Notes: generated from the letters alone by a model not told the origin. 64,000 nt of DNA from Hylemonella gracilis str. Niagara R (GCF_000600295.1 NZ_JEMG01000001.1:3725800-3789799); one strand, 5' to 3'; shown: positions 45,084 through 56,029, counted from the first letter of the stretch. Numbers and translations: made by a program.

Positions 45084-48071
45084 TCAGTGCCCCCGCCCCA
45101 AGCCGAGTGGACGGCCTTCATGCCAGGGCTCCCGTGGAGCTGGCTCCGCCAGGCCACTGGGAGCGCCCCCCTGGAGGGGGGAGACGCGCTGCGTCTCGGG
45201 GGGTGTTTCAATCTGCCGGTGTGCGCGCAGCGACTGGTGCGCGATGGCGATCAGGAGCAGCAAGGTGGCACCCACGACCACGGCGAACACGCCCAGGTCG
45301 AAGAAAAACGCCGAGGGCACATGGACTTCGCCCAGCCAGGGCAAGGTGAGGTGCGCGGTGTGCGTGGTCAGGAAGGGATAACCCAGAACCAAGGACCCCA
45401 GCCCCGTGGCCAGCGCGATCAGCAGCCCCACGGCGATCCAGCGCGGCGGCAGCAGGCGCGTCCGATCCTCGACCCAGCGCGTGCCTGCCACCATGTACTG
45501 GGCCAGGAAGGCGATGGCCACCACCAGACCGGCCACGAAACCACCGCCGGGCTCGTTGTGCCCGCGCATGAAGAGGTAGACGGCGAACAGCCACGCCACC
45601 GGCAGCAGCAAGCGCACCAGCACGGCCGGCACACCCATGTAGTCGGGCAGGCCATCGCCGCTCGAGGACACGCGCAAGTCGGCCCCTATCGCGCCCACGC
45701 GCTGCTGTGTAGGCACCTCGATGGCCTCCTGCGGCGGGCGGAAGCGCCGCAGCAGCGCGTAAACCGTGAGCCCCACGATGCCCAGCACCGTGATCTCGCC
45801 CAGGGTGTCGAAGGCGCGAAAGTCCACCAGCATCACATTGACCACGTTGCTGCCCCCGCCACCAGGCAGGGCCTGCTCGATGAAGAAGGGGGCGATGGAC
45901 AAGGGCGCCTGGCGCGTCAGCAAGGCATAGGACAAAGCCGAGAGGCCCACACCCACCGCCAGCGCGATCACCAAGTCACGCCGGCGGCGCCAGAACACGC
46001 GCCGCTCGATGCGCGGATCGTCCTGTTCAACACGCTTGGGCATCCAGCGCAGGCCCAGCAGGAAGAGCACCACGGTCACCACCTCCACAGCGAGTTGGGT
46101 CAGCGCGAGGTCAGGCGCCGAGAACCAGGCAAAGGTGATGCACAGCGCCAAGCCGACGACGCCCAGCATGATGAGCGCAGCCAACCGGTGGAACTTGGCC
46201 TGCCAGGCCGCGCCCAGGGCGCAGGCCCCACCCACGACCCAGAGCAGCACGAAGGCAGGCGAGGCCGGCACCCGCGCGCGGTCGCCCCAGGTCAAGGGCA
46301 CGATCAAGGCCGACGCGGCGCCCACCACCAGGGTCACGACCAGGATTGCAGACAGCTGCGGCTGCAGGCGGGGCGAACCCGTCCAGCGGCGTAGCGCGGC
46401 CGCGGCCGCGCTCACGGCGGCCAGAGCGCCCTCGAACAGGCGCTGACCGTCCAGGTTCAGCAGCGGGGCCGTGCGCGCGGTGCGACGCTTCAAGACCCGC
46501 CGGAAGATGAGGTACGCCAGCACACCACCGGCCGTGGCGACCAGGCTCATGAGCAGGGGAGTGTTGAAGCCGTGCCAGACCGCGAGGCTGTACTCCGGCA
46601 GCACCCCGCCCACCACCGGCCGCGCGGCGGTGTCCAGCAAGAGCCCGACCGACCAGTCCGGCAGCGTGCCCACCACCACGCAGGCCAGCACCAGCAGTTC
46701 CACGGGCACCCGCATCCAGTGCACGGGCTCGTGGGGTTGGCGCGGACAGTCGGCCGAGGCGGGGCCGAAAAACACACCATGCCCGAATCGCAGTGAATAC
46801 ACGACGGCAAACACGCCAGCCACGGTGGCGGCCAGCGGCAAACCGACTTCCAGCCAAGGTTGCCCGCTCACGAACACGGTCTCGGAGAAGAACATCTCCT
46901 TCGACAGGAAACCGTTGAGCAGCGGCACGCCAGCCATGGCCGCGCAGGCCACGATGGCCAAGGTGCCCGTGATGGGCATGGCGCGGTACAGCCCGCCCAG
47001 GCGACGCATGTCGCGCGTGCCGGTCTCGTGGTCGATGATGCCCACCGACATGAAGAGCGAGGCCTTGAAGGTCGCGTGGTTCATCATGTGGAAGACCGCC
47101 GCCACCGCCGCCATCTCGCTGTTGAGGCCCAGCAGCAAGGTGATGAGCCCAAGGTGGCTGATCGTCGAATAGGCCAGCAAGCCCTTGAGGTCGTTCTGGA
47201 ACATGGCGACATAAGCGCCGAGCAGCAGCGTGGCCAGACCTGCGCCGCCCACGATCCAGAACCAGGCGTCGGTGCCCGCGAGCACGGGCCACAGGCGGGC
47301 CATCAGGAAGACACCTGCCTTCACCATCGTCGCGGAATGCAGGTAGGCCGAAACCGGCGTGGGCGCGGCCATGGCGCGCGGCAGCCAGAAGTGGAAAGGA
47401 AATTGCGCGCTCTTGGTCAGCGCGCCCAGCAGCACCAGCACCAGGGCCAATGGATACAGCGCATGCGCGCGCACCTGCGCGCCCGCCGCCAACACGGCGT
47501 CCAGCTCGTAGCTGCCCACGATATGGCCCAGCACCAGCACACCGCCCAGCAGAGCCAGGCCGCCGGTGGCCGTCACGGTGAAGGCCATGCGCGCGCCGCG
47601 CCGCGCGTCCTTGCGGTGGTACCAGTAACCGATCAGCAGGAAGGAGAAGACGCTGGTCAGTTCCCAGAAGACCACGAGCTGGATCAGGTTGCCCGAGACC
47701 ACCACGCCCAGCATGGCGCCCATGAAACCCAGCAGCAGCGAGTAGAAACGGGCGGCAGGATCCTCCGGCGCCAGGTAATAACGGGCATAGACAATGACCA
47801 GCAGCCCCATGGCGCTGACCAGCATGGCGAACATCCAGGCGAAACCATCCAGCCGCACCACCAGGTCCACGCCCAGGCCGGGCAGCCAGCTCAGGCGCTC
47901 GTTCAGCACCGCGCCGGCACTGACCTGCGGGTACAGCAGGGCCAGCGGCACGGCCACCGCCAAGGCCACCACCGCGGCCCAGAGCGATTCGAGGTTGCGC
48001 GCATTGGTCGGCAGCAGCGCGGCGATGACGCTGCCGGCGAACGGCAGCAGCAACAGGAGCAACAAGGACAT
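45084..48071 (-). CDS. mrpA: Mrp Na+/H+ antiporter fused subunits A and B
   Basis: A 995-residue fusion, first gene of the operon. About residues 1-770 are MrpA (NuoL-like; FLLIGYWYHRKDARRGARMA, AQFPFHFWLPRAMAAPTPVSAYLHSATMVKAG, quoted in parts) and about 810-945 are MnhB (VYLFMRGHNEPGGGFVAGLV). Fusion of A and B is normal in Gram-negative Mrp operons. The last 45 residues (from about IETPPETQRV) are translated from an intergenic repeat, so they are probably a recent extension. It is divergent from the PhnD-like sensor operon. Confidence 0.94.
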   Translation of the reverse strand: MSLLLLLLLPFAGSVIAALLPTNARNLESLWAAVVALAVAVPLALLYPQVSAGAVLNERLSWLPGLGVDLVVRLDGFAWMFAMLVSAMGLLVIVYARYYLAPEDPAARFYSLLLGFMGAMLGVVVSGNLIQLVVFWELTSVFSFLLIGYWYHRKDARRGARMAFTVTATGGLALLGGVLVLGHIVGSYELDAVLAAGAQVRAHALYPLALVLVLLGALTKSAQFPFHFWLPRAMAAPTPVSAYLHSATMVKAGVFLMARLWPVLAGTDAWFWIVGGAGLATLLLGAYVAMFQNDLKGLLAYSTISHLGLITLLLGLNSEMAAVAAVFHMMNHATFKASLFMSVGIIDHETGTRDMRRLGGLYRAMPITGTLAIVACAAMAGVPLLNGFLSKEMFFSETVFVSGQPWLEVGLPLAATVAGVFAVVYSLRFGHGVFFGPASADCPRQPHEPVHWMRVPVELLVLACVVVGTLPDWSVGLLLDTAARPVVGGVLPEYSLAVWHGFNTPLLMSLVATAGGVLAYLIFRRVLKRRTARTAPLLNLDGQRLFEGALAAVSAAAAALRRWTGSPRLQPQLSAILVVTLVVGAASALIVPLTWGDRARVPASPAFVLLWVVGGACALGAAWQAKFHRLAALIMLGVVGLALCITFAWFSAPDLALTQLAVEVVTVVLFLLGLRWMPKRVEQDDPRIERRVFWRRRRDLVIALAVGVGLSALSYALLTRQAPLSIAPFFIEQALPGGGGSNVVNVMLVDFRAFDTLGEITVLGIVGLTVYALLRRFRPPQEAIEVPTQQRVGAIGADLRVSSSGDGLPDYMGVPAVLVRLLLPVAWLFAVYLFMRGHNEPGGGFVAGLVVAIAFLAQYMVAGTRWVEDRTRLLPPRWIAVGLLIALATGLGSLVLGYPFLTTHTAHLTLPWLGEVHVPSAFFFDLGVFAVVVGATLLLLIAIAHQSLRAHRQIETPPETQRVSPLQGGAPSGLAEPAPREPWHEGRPLGLGRGH
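45122..45206. repeat. GGCTCCCG-type intergenic repeat, copy 2, inside the mrpA 3' end
   Basis: It starts GCCAGGGCTCCCGTGG exactly as copy 1 (4958) and keeps both hairpins (GGCTCCCG with TGGGAGCG; a C-run with a G-run). Here it lies within the reading frame of mrpA just before the stop codon, adding a tail to the MnhB domain. Confidence 0.75.
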
Positions 48072-48196
48072 CCCCCGAGTCTAGAGCCTGTGTCCACGAA
48101 TTTTTCGGATGAGCACGCCGGCCGCCCCCTGGCACCGGGGACTGGAGTAAGCTTGGTTTTCCCTCCACCGCCTGGGGCCTTGCCCGACCGCAACCC

Positions 48197-49057
48197 ATGA
48201 CGATGCTGCGCACCCTGCTGGCCCTTGCGGCCTCGCTGCCACTCAGTCTGGCGCCCCTTAAGCTGGCGTCCGCTCAGACCGGAGAGGCTGGCTACCGCTT
48301 CTCGCCCGTCAACCAGTACGACATACCGCTGATGGCGGCCTACTGGAACCCCATCATCCAGTACATCTCGGACAAAAGCGGCGTCAAGCTCACGCTCAAG
48401 ATCGCACGCACCTCGGCCGACACCACCGCCTACGTGCTGACCCAGGAGGTGGAATTCGTGTTCAGCAACCACCTGTTCAGCCCCGAGCGCGAGCAGCTGG
48501 GCTGGAAGGTCTTCGGTCGACGCCAGGTGCCACCCATCATGGGTCAGATCGTCGTGCCCGAGGATTCGCCCATCACCCGGCTGGAACAACTCAAGGGACA
48601 GGAAGTGGCCTTCGCCGGCCCCGAGGCCTTCGTGATCTACAAGGTCCCGTATGCCCACCTGCTCAACAGCGGCATCGACGTCAAGGTGGTCTTTGGCGGC
48701 AACCAGAACGGCGCGCTGGCTCAACTGTTCGCTGGGAAGGCCATGGCCGCTGGCGGCAATTCGCAGCTCATCGAAGGCTATGCGAAGCGCGAAGGCAAGA
48801 AGTTCCGCGTGCTCTGGAGTTCCGAGCCCTTCAACGACCTGGCCCTGATGGTCTCGGGCAAGGTGCCCGAGAAGGACGCCCGGGCTGTCGCCCAGGCTTT
48901 CCTGACCATGCACGAGGACCCGGCGGGACGCCAGGTCCTGCGACGTACCTCGGAGATGGTGGGCCTGCCCATGGACGCGCACTTCATCCCCGCCACCCTG
49001 TCCGACTACACGGCCTACCGCCGCTTCTACCAAAGCGCGCCCCCTCAACTGCGGTGA
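48197..49057 (+). CDS. PhnD-like periplasmic binding protein of a sensor operon
   Basis: A 286-residue protein with a signal peptide ([20 protein letters not shown]) and the phosphate/phosphonate-binding fold ([58 protein letters not shown]). No ABC permease or ATPase accompanies it; instead its stop codon overlaps the start of a hybrid histidine kinase. It therefore probably presents a ligand to that kinase and is not a transporter part. The ligand need not be phosphonate. Confidence 0.85.
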   Translation: MTMLRTLLALAASLPLSLAPLKLASAQTGEAGYRFSPVNQYDIPLMAAYWNPIIQYISDKSGVKLTLKIARTSADTTAYVLTQEVEFVFSNHLFSPEREQLGWKVFGRRQVPPIMGQIVVPEDSPITRLEQLKGQEVAFAGPEAFVIYKVPYAHLLNSGIDVKVVFGGNQNGALAQLFAGKAMAAGGNSQLIEGYAKREGKKFRVLWSSEPFNDLALMVSGKVPEKDARAVAQAFLTMHEDPAGRQVLRRTSEMVGLPMDAHFIPATLSDYTAYRRFYQSAPPQLR

Positions 49058-51507
49058 GCCGCGCCATGCGAAATCCGCTGCCCCACCTGCTGCCGAACTC
49101 GCTGGTCAAGCGGGTCTTCGCGCTCTACATCGGCACCCTGCTGCTCTTCTTCGGCAGCGGGCTCTGGCTGTTCTACAACTACGAATTCCGGGAAGAGATC
49201 CAAAAGATCCAGCAGACGGCGACCATCCTGATGGAAGCCACGGCCCAGACCATCACCGAGAGCGCGGTCATCGGCGACTACGACACCATCCAGCGCACCC
49301 TGGCCAGCAATGTGTTCGGCTCGCCTTTCGCCTCCGCTGCCTTCATCGACCTGGGCGGTGGCGTGGTTCGCAGCAGCAACCCATCCGTCAACACCGAGGC
49401 TTACGCCCCTGCATGGATGCGCAGCCGCGTCGCCGAACTGCTCCCCGACCTCAACCGCCCCATCACGGTCGGCGGACAGGACTACGGTGTGCTGCGCCTG
49501 CAGTTCGCCGTCGATACCGTCGTGCGTGAGCTGTGGCTGCTGCTGCTCACCGTGCTGGCGCTCATCGCCGCGAGCCTGCTGGGGGGGCTGCTGGTCATCT
49601 GGTATTCCTTGCAACGCTGGCTCAAGTCTTTCCAACAGTTTGACGTCGACGGCGAACTGCTCGCGGGCAGCCCGCAGTTCGAGCAGATCACCGCGCGGAT
49701 GGTGCAAGCCGTGCCGGAGGAGTTTCGCCCGACCTTCGACGTGATGCAACGCATCTCGCGAGAGCTGCACCGTGAGCTGCGACAGCGCGAGCTGGCCCTC
49801 ACCGCCTTGCGCCAAGCGCTGGCCCGCTTGCTCCCCGACGCGCCGCAGCCGCCCCTCACCCAAGGCATGGATCTCGGGGCACTGGCGGATCGGGTACTGC
49901 AGGTGGTGCGAGAGCGCGAGGCCGAACGTGCCCTGCTGCAGGAGGCCAAGCAGGCGGCCGAGGCGGCCAGCCGCGCCAAGAGCGAGTTCCTCGCGGTCAT
50001 GAGCCACGAAATCCGCACCCCCATGAACGGCATCATCGGCATGACCAACCTGGCCCTGGGCACGACGCTAAACACCGAACAACGCGACTACCTGGGCATG
50101 GTGCGTCGATCGGCCGACACCTTGCTGACCATCATCAACGACATCCTCGACTTTTCCAAGATCGAGGCCGGCCAGTTCACGCTCGACCCCCGCCCCTTCC
50201 ATCTTCACGCACTGGTGCAAGGCACGCTCAACAGCCTGGAAAGCCAGGCGCGTGAGCAGGGTCTGCGGCTGGTCTACGAACCGGCCAGGCACCTGCCCGA
50301 GCACCTGATAGGCGACCCGGGGCGCCTGCGCCAGGTGCTGGTCAACCTGGTGGGCAACGCCATCAAGTTCAGCAAGGACGGTGCCGTCACGGTCCGCGTG
50401 CACATGCAGGCGCAAGGCGAGCGCACGGGTCCGGTGACCCTGCACTTCGACGTCATCGACGCTGGCATCGGCATCGAAGAGGCCCAGCAGCAAACGATCT
50501 TCCAGCCCTTCACCCAGGCCGACGCCTCCATCACCCGCCGCTTCGGCGGCACGGGCCTGGGCCTGGCCATCTGCACCAAGCTGGTCCAGGCCATGCAGGG
50601 CGAGATCGGGGTGCGCAGCAGCCCTGGTCAGGGCAGCACCTTCCACTTCACTGCGGTCTTCGGCGTGGACGTGCGTCGCACCGAGAGCGAGTCGATGCAG
50701 GCAAGTCCGCCCAGGCAGACCCGCCCCGCGCATATGCATGCGCTGAACATCCTGCTGGCCGAGGACAACGAAATCAACCAGCATCTCATGCTGCACCTGC
50801 TGCGGCAAGAGGGCCACGCGGTGGCCCTGGCCTGCAACGGTGAAGAGGCTGCCGACATGGCCATCCAGGCCGACCCGCCGTATGACCTGATCCTGATGGA
50901 CATGCAGATGCCCGTGCTGGATGGCCTGCAGGCCACACGCCGCATCCGCGAGCACGAGAGATCCAGCGGTTACCACGCACGCATCGTCGCCCTCACCGCC
51001 AACGTGCTGCCGGAAGACCGCGCGCGCTGCCTCGCGGCCGGCATGGACGGCCATCTGGGCAAACCCATCGAACCCGAGGAATTGCGGCAGGTGTTGCAAG
51101 GCGGCGCGCCTATTCTTCCCCCCCCGGTCGCCATCGCACGCGGCCAGCCCCCTGCGCCCGAGGACATGTCGGCCTTCGACTACCAACGTGGCCTGGATGG
51201 CGCCGACGCCACGGTGGTGCGCATCATCGCCGCATCCTTTCGCGAAAACTGGCCGGGGCAACTGCACGCGCTACGAGAGTCCGCGCAGCGTGCCGATGCC
51301 GCGGCCCTGCAACGCGGTGCCCACGCCTTGCGAGGCGTGCTTGGCAACTTCGCGGCTGCGCCAGCCGTGACCCTGACACGGCGCATCGAATCGCTGGGGG
51401 CCGACGGCGCGGTCGATCAGATCGCGCCCTTGCTGTCGGACTTGGAAGAGGCGCTACAGGCCCTGGATCAGGCCCTGCACACTTGGCTGGCCAGGACCCC
51501 GGCCTGA
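49054..51507 (+). CDS. Hybrid sensor histidine kinase with REC and HPt-like domains
   Basis: An 817-residue inner-membrane kinase. Two membrane segments (about 20-42 and 163-185) enclose a 120-residue periplasmic domain that could dock the PhnD-like protein. Then follow HisKA ([19 protein letters not shown]), HATPase ([31 protein letters not shown]), a receiver domain ([35 protein letters not shown]) and a C-terminal HPt-like domain ([12 protein letters not shown], with Arg in place of the usual Lys). The start is GTG 49054, overlapping the previous stop as GTGA; ATG 49066 is possible. Confidence 0.92.
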   Translation: MSRAMRNPLPHLLPNSLVKRVFALYIGTLLLFFGSGLWLFYNYEFREEIQKIQQTATILMEATAQTITESAVIGDYDTIQRTLASNVFGSPFASAAFIDLGGGVVRSSNPSVNTEAYAPAWMRSRVAELLPDLNRPITVGGQDYGVLRLQFAVDTVVRELWLLLLTVLALIAASLLGGLLVIWYSLQRWLKSFQQFDVDGELLAGSPQFEQITARMVQAVPEEFRPTFDVMQRISRELHRELRQRELALTALRQALARLLPDAPQPPLTQGMDLGALADRVLQVVREREAERALLQEAKQAAEAASRAKSEFLAVMSHEIRTPMNGIIGMTNLALGTTLNTEQRDYLGMVRRSADTLLTIINDILDFSKIEAGQFTLDPRPFHLHALVQGTLNSLESQAREQGLRLVYEPARHLPEHLIGDPGRLRQVLVNLVGNAIKFSKDGAVTVRVHMQAQGERTGPVTLHFDVIDAGIGIEEAQQQTIFQPFTQADASITRRFGGTGLGLAICTKLVQAMQGEIGVRSSPGQGSTFHFTAVFGVDVRRTESESMQASPPRQTRPAHMHALNILLAEDNEINQHLMLHLLRQEGHAVALACNGEEAADMAIQADPPYDLILMDMQMPVLDGLQATRRIREHERSSGYHARIVALTANVLPEDRARCLAAGMDGHLGKPIEPEELRQVLQGGAPILPPPVAIARGQPPAPEDMSAFDYQRGLDGADATVVRIIAASFRENWPGQLHALRESAQRADAAALQRGAHALRGVLGNFAAAPAVTLTRRIESLGADGAVDQIAPLLSDLEEALQALDQALHTWLARTPA

Positions 51508-51571
51508 GAGGCACACCGTGGCGCGCTACCATGCCAACTCGTCCACCCCTGAGGCCGACCCCACCTCACCC

Positions 51572-53035
51572 ATGAACCAGCAACCTCGTTCCGGCGCCCA
51601 CATCCTCGTCATCGACGACAGCCCCGAAATCCGGCTGCTGGCCACCGTGCTGCTGGAACGCGAGGGCTACGTGGTGACGAGCGCGGTCACGGGCGAGGAA
51701 GGGCTGGCCTTTGCCCGCGAGTCCATCACGCCCGACCTGATCCTGCTGGACGTGATGCTGCCGGGCATGGACGGCTACGAGATCTGCCAGCTCCTCAAGC
51801 AGGACGAGACCCTGCGCGACGTGCCCGTCATCTTCATGAGCGCCCAGGACGACGTGCAGGCCCAGACGGAAGGCTTCAAGGCGGGAGGCGCGGACTACGT
51901 CACCAAGCCGCTGTCCGTGCCGGTGCTGCTGGCACGGGTGCGCGCCCATGTCGCCCTGAACGCGCAGCGGCGCAGCCTGGAAGGCATGTTCCGCGACGCG
52001 CTGGAGTACGCGCCCGACGCCATCATCCTGGCCGACACCCGGTGGCGCATCGTGCAGGTGAACGCGCGCACCCTGGCCATGTTCGGCTACCGGCGCGAGC
52101 AGCTGATGGGCCAGCCGGTGGAAATGCTGATTCCCCCGCGCCTGCGCGAGCACCATCTGCAGCGCCGCTCGGTGTACGCGGATCTGGGGCCTGGGGACTT
52201 GCAACTGGGCGTGAGCACGGATTGCATGCGCGGCGACGGCAGCGAGTTCACCGGCGACCTCAGCGTCGGACTGCTGCGCACCAATCGCGGCCCCCTGCTG
52301 ATGACGGTGGTGCGCGACGTGACCGAGAGCCAGCGCATTCAGCAGGAAGTCATCGCCTCGCGCCAGCGCCTACGCGAGCTGGCCGCGCGGGGCGACGCCA
52401 TGCGCGAATACGAACGCAAGAACATCGCGCGCGAGGTGCACGACGAGCTGGGCCAGGTGCTGACGGCCCTGCGCATGGATCTGACCTACGCCGACCTGAC
52501 CTACGGCAACAGCGACAGTGGTTTCAAGGACCGTTTACAGGGCATGCGCGCCCTGGTCGACCGCGCCATCCAGGGCGTGCGCAACGTGGCCAGCCATCTG
52601 CGACCCTCGGCCCTGGACATGGGTCTGGTGCCGGCACTGGAATGGCTCAGCGGCGAATTCCAGCGTCACGCGGGCATACCTTGCACGCTGGAGATCGAGA
52701 CGCCCGCCATCGACATGCCCGAGCACCGCGCCATCGGCCTCTTTCGCATCGTGCAGGAATCCCTCACGAACGTGAGCCGATACGCGCAGGCGCGCTCGGT
52801 CCGGGTCAGCCTGCGGCAGGAGAACGGGCAGCTCGTGCTGCGCATCCGCGACGACGGCCAGGGCTTCGACGCCGCGAGCCGCGCTCAGGGGCGCTCCTTC
52901 GGCCTGCTGGGCATGCAGGAGCGGGCACTGGCCCTGGAGGGTGAACTGACCGTGGAGAGCGCCATCGGCCAGGGCACGACCGTGACGGCCCGGGTCCCGC
53001 TGCAGACGGACTACACGCCACAGGAAACGACATGA
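51572..53035 (+). CDS. REC-PAS histidine kinase (HisKA_3 type)
   Basis: A 487-residue soluble kinase. An N-terminal receiver (HILVIDDSPEIRLLATVLL; LILLDVMLPGMDGYEICQLL; YVTKPLSVP), a PAS domain (EYAPDAIILADTRWRIVQVN ... FGYRREQLMG), then a NarX/DegS-type dimerisation/phosphoacceptor helix (KNIAREVHDELGQVLTALRM) and an HATPase domain (DDGQGFD, SFGLLGMQERA). It may receive phosphate from the hybrid kinase and should phosphorylate the next-door NarL-type regulator. ATG 51572 is preferred over GTG 51518 because the receiver starts soon after it. Confidence 0.9.
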   Translation: MNQQPRSGAHILVIDDSPEIRLLATVLLEREGYVVTSAVTGEEGLAFARESITPDLILLDVMLPGMDGYEICQLLKQDETLRDVPVIFMSAQDDVQAQTEGFKAGGADYVTKPLSVPVLLARVRAHVALNAQRRSLEGMFRDALEYAPDAIILADTRWRIVQVNARTLAMFGYRREQLMGQPVEMLIPPRLREHHLQRRSVYADLGPGDLQLGVSTDCMRGDGSEFTGDLSVGLLRTNRGPLLMTVVRDVTESQRIQQEVIASRQRLRELAARGDAMREYERKNIAREVHDELGQVLTALRMDLTYADLTYGNSDSGFKDRLQGMRALVDRAIQGVRNVASHLRPSALDMGLVPALEWLSGEFQRHAGIPCTLEIETPAIDMPEHRAIGLFRIVQESLTNVSRYAQARSVRVSLRQENGQLVLRIRDDGQGFDAASRAQGRSFGLLGMQERALALEGELTVESAIGQGTTVTARVPLQTDYTPQETT

Positions 53036-53661
53036 TTCGTCTGATGATTGCCGACGACCACGCCATCGTGCGCAGCGGCCTGCGACAGCTGCTGTCGCTG
53101 GCGCCGGACATCGAGGTGCGGGCCGAAGCGGTGGATGGAGCCCAGGTACTGGAAGGACTGCGACGGGAACTGCCGGACCTGCTGCTGCTGGACGTCAATA
53201 TGCCCGGGCTGAGCGGGGCGGACCTGATCACGCGCGTCAAGTCGCACTGGCCCACCCTGCCCATCCTCGTGCTGAGCATGCACAACGAGGGGCAGGTGGC
53301 CGCGCGCGTGCTGAAAGCCGGCGCCAGCGGCTACGTGACCAAGGACAGCGAGATGGAGGTGCTGCTGGGCGCGATCCGCAAGGTCGCGGGCGGCGGCAAA
53401 TACATCGTGCCCGAGTTGGCGGAAAAGCTGGTCTTCGACATGTCGCTGAGCAGCGATCAAGCGCCACACCAAAACTTGTCAGATCGCGAATTGGAAGTAT
53501 TCCGCTTGCTGGTGGCGGGCCTGGGCGTCAACGAGATCGCCGCGCAACTGTGCATCAGCAACAAGACGGTCAGCACGCACAAAACCCGGCTGCTGGAAAA
53601 GCTCAACCTGGGCAGCACCGCCGAGCTGGTGCGCTACGCCATGCAGCATGGCCTGCTCTGA
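53032..53661 (+). CDS. NarL/FixJ-family response regulator
   Basis: A 209-residue regulator: a receiver domain with LMIADDHAIVRSGLRQLL, the phosphorylatable Asp in LLLLDVNMPGLSG, and Lys in GYVTKDSE; then a LuxR-type helix-turn-helix (LSDRELEVFRLLVAGLGVNE and ISNKTVSTHKTRLLEKLN). The start overlaps the stop of its partner kinase (ATGA). TAGGAAT/CCTA dyads in front of the two nearby REC genes have the geometry of sites bound by this family, making them candidate targets. Confidence 0.94.
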   Translation: MIRLMIADDHAIVRSGLRQLLSLAPDIEVRAEAVDGAQVLEGLRRELPDLLLLDVNMPGLSGADLITRVKSHWPTLPILVLSMHNEGQVAARVLKAGASGYVTKDSEMEVLLGAIRKVAGGGKYIVPELAEKLVFDMSLSSDQAPHQNLSDRELEVFRLLVAGLGVNEIAAQLCISNKTVSTHKTRLLEKLNLGSTAELVRYAMQHGLL

Positions 53662-53686
53662 ACTGACTCCATTGCACGGACGCGGC

Positions 53687-53700
53687 TAGGAATCGCCCTA
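53687..53700. promoter_or_regulatory. TAGGAAT/CCTA dyad upstream of the first REC gene
   Basis: TAGGAATCGCCCTA, two inverted heptamers (ATTCCTA type), 25 bp after the NarL-type gene. The block CTAGGAAT(C/T)G(C/T)CCTACCC is repeated at 56029-56046 ahead of the second REC gene. Inverted heptamers of this kind are recognised by NarL/BvgA-family regulators; that is inference here. Confidence 0.5.
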
Positions 53701-53718
53701 CCCGTTTCGTCCCTTTCC

Positions 53719-53739
53719 GACACGCGAACCGGGCGTGTC
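53719..53739 (+). other. Leader hairpin of the first REC gene
   Basis: GACACGC and GCGTGTC with a 7-nt loop, ending 30 bp before ATG 53770. It is identical in the second copy at 56062-56082, which shows it belongs to the conserved upstream block. Confidence 0.55.
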
Positions 53740-53769
53740 CGATGGTGCGTCGCGCCCCGCGTCTGCACC

Positions 53770-54162
53770 ATGACGGTCATGAAAATCCTGGTCGTCAATG
53801 ATTCCGAGCACATCCGTTTGCGCCTGAGCTGGCAGGTCGGTGCCATCCCTGGCCTTGAGCAAGTGTGGCTCGCCTCGACAGGCGTCCAAGCGCAAAAGTT
53901 GCTCACGCGCATGAAACCGTCGCTGCTGGTGCTGGACCTCCAACTGCCCGAGGGGGACCTTGTGCACCTGATCCCGGTTTTCAAGAGCGAGCACACGGAC
54001 CTCAAGGTCGCCGTGCTGACCAATGACGCCACAGGCCGCCAGCGCCTGCGCTGCCAGCAAGCGGGCGCCGACTGGTTCTTCGACAAATCCACCCAGTTTG
54101 AGCAGTTCTTGAATCAACTGCAGCTGCTGTCCGCCCCCAACCATTTCCACGTCAGCCCATGA
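53770..54162 (+). CDS. Single-domain response regulator (REC), first copy
   Basis: A 130-residue stand-alone receiver domain: [20 protein letters not shown], phosphoacceptor in [12 protein letters not shown], Thr in AVLTNDATG, Lys in WFFDKST. The first acidic-pocket residue is Asn (VVNDS), while the paralogue at 56113 has the normal VVDDS, so metal binding or phosphorylation may be altered. It overlaps no neighbour but is 47 bp from a chemoreceptor gene, suggesting a role in that receptor's signalling. A start nine bases later (ATG 53779) is possible. Confidence 0.88.
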   Translation: MTVMKILVVNDSEHIRLRLSWQVGAIPGLEQVWLASTGVQAQKLLTRMKPSLLVLDLQLPEGDLVHLIPVFKSEHTDLKVAVLTNDATGRQRLRCQQAGADWFFDKSTQFEQFLNQLQLLSAPNHFHVSP

Positions 54163-54209
54163 CGGCCCACGGAATGCAAGAGCCGCTCACACTCCAACAA
54201 GGAAGCGTC

Positions 54210-55817
54210 ATGACCGACATGAAGATATCCACGCGGCTTTCGCTGCTGATTGGTCTCCAGGCCTTGCTGCTGATCGTGATCGGAGGCATCGGCCTGTTCG
54301 GCATCGATGCCACCAAGGTGGCCTTGAAAACGGTCTATGAAGACCGTACCGTTCCAGCGGGTCAATTGGGTGATATTGGAGCCAGACTGATCAGCAATCA
54401 ATTCCTCATTTCCGAGGCGCTGCGCACGCCGGACCCGAGTGCCATCGCCACCAACGTGACGGCGATCGAAGCCAACATGACGGAAATCAGCAAGATCTGG
54501 GACGCCTACATGCTGACGTACCTGACCGAGGAGGAAAAAATTCTTGCGAAGAACTTCGCGCAAGACCGCAAGAAGTTTGACCAGGAGTCTTTCGCCCCCG
54601 CGTTGGCGGCACTGCGCGCCAATGACATGGCGACGGCGCAAAACCTGATGGAGCAGAAAATCCGCACGCTCTACCTGGCGGTCAAGAAAGACATCGATGC
54701 CTTGGTGCAACTGCAAATGGACGTGGCAAAGATGGAATACGAGGCCGCAGAAGCACGCCGCACCCAGATCGTCACCCTCTCCTTGGCGGCCACCGCAGGC
54801 GGCATTCTCCTGGCTGCCTTGTTTGGCTGGCGGATGACGCGCACCATCAGCCGCCAGCTTGGCGCCGAGCCGGGCGAGGCGGCCTTGGTGGCGCAGAGCG
54901 TGGGTGCCGGCGATCTGAGCACGCACATCGAACTTCGTGCGGGTGACACGGCCAGCCTGATGGCCCAGCTCAAACGGATGCAGGACAACCTCGTTGGCGT
55001 AGTGAGCACCGTGCGCCTGAGCAGTGAATCGGTGTCCAACGCGAGCGCGGAGATCGCCCAAGGCAACCAGAATCTGTCGGCACGCACCGAAAACCAAGCC
55101 AGTGCGCTTGAAGAGACGGCGGCCTCCATGGAGGAACTGTCGTCGACGGTCAAGCAGAACGCCGACAACGCCCGCCAGGCCAATCAGCTGGCCCAGAGCG
55201 CCAGCACCGTGGCCGTGCAGGGCGGCGAGGTGGTGGCCCAAGTGGTCAGCACCATGAGGGCCATCAATGACTCGAGCAAGAAGATCGCCGACATCATTTC
55301 CGTCATCGACGGCATCGCTTTCCAGACCAACATCCTGGCGCTGAACGCGGCCGTGGAAGCGGCCCGCGCGGGAGAACAGGGCCGTGGTTTCGCGGTGGTC
55401 GCAGGTGAGGTGCGCAACCTCGCCAGCCGCAGCGCGGACGCGGCCAAGGAAATCAAGACCTTGATCACCGACAGCGTGGCCCGCGTGGAACAAGGCAACG
55501 CGCTGGCGGATGAGGCTGGTAGCACCATGAGTGAGGTGGTCAGCAGCATCCGCCGGGTGACGGACATCATGGGGGAGATCAGCGCCGCCAGCGCCGAACA
55601 AAGCTCCGGTGTCTCACAAGTGGGTGAAGCCGTGACGCAAATGGACCAGGCCACCCAGCAAAACGCCGCGCTGGTGGAAGAAATGGCCGCAGCCGCCGGT
55701 AGTCTCAAGGGGCAGGCCCAGGAACTCGTGCAGGCCGTGGCGGTGTTCAGGATGGGTGCCGGTGGCACGAATCCCAAAGCGTTGACACACCGCAAATTCT
55801 TGGCCCTTGCAGGCTAA
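54210..55817 (+). CDS. Methyl-accepting chemotaxis protein 1
   Basis: A 535-residue receptor with membrane segments at about 10-30 ([20 protein letters not shown]) and 190-210, a four-helix-bundle-type periplasmic domain between them, a HAMP region and the signalling hairpin with tip [29 protein letters not shown] precedes ATG 54210. Unlike the next two receptors it has no C-terminal WESF-type pentapeptide, ending [10 protein letters not shown] instead, so it probably lacks a CheR/CheB tether. Its signalling domain shares long identical DNA stretches with receptor 4. Confidence 0.94.
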   Translation: MTDMKISTRLSLLIGLQALLLIVIGGIGLFGIDATKVALKTVYEDRTVPAGQLGDIGARLISNQFLISEALRTPDPSAIATNVTAIEANMTEISKIWDAYMLTYLTEEEKILAKNFAQDRKKFDQESFAPALAALRANDMATAQNLMEQKIRTLYLAVKKDIDALVQLQMDVAKMEYEAAEARRTQIVTLSLAATAGGILLAALFGWRMTRTISRQLGAEPGEAALVAQSVGAGDLSTHIELRAGDTASLMAQLKRMQDNLVGVVSTVRLSSESVSNASAEIAQGNQNLSARTENQASALEETAASMEELSSTVKQNADNARQANQLAQSASTVAVQGGEVVAQVVSTMRAINDSSKKIADIISVIDGIAFQTNILALNAAVEAARAGEQGRGFAVVAGEVRNLASRSADAAKEIKTLITDSVARVEQGNALADEAGSTMSEVVSSIRRVTDIMGEISAASAEQSSGVSQVGEAVTQMDQATQQNAALVEEMAAAAGSLKGQAQELVQAVAVFRMGAGGTNPKALTHRKFLALAG

Positions 55818-56029
55818 GCGGATACTTTCCCGTCGATACACCGACGCAGACCCACCCCGGCCGCGCGAGCGAACCCGGGGAATGCTTCATTTCTGTCTGC
55901 GCGCCCCTGGCTCCTGATCCATTCTGCGCGGGCGGTCACCAAGCGAGGGCGCGAACACCGGGCTGCCGTTCATCTGCGGCAAGCCCCTCAGCGCAGCTGC
56001 GCACCTTGAGTCCAGTCGCGCCACCAGGC

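Noticed and set aside
46111-48213. 700-residue frame overlapping mrpA
   Set aside because: It is an alternative frame of mrpA, with Arg/Gly-rich nonsense translation; mrpA itself matches the family throughout.
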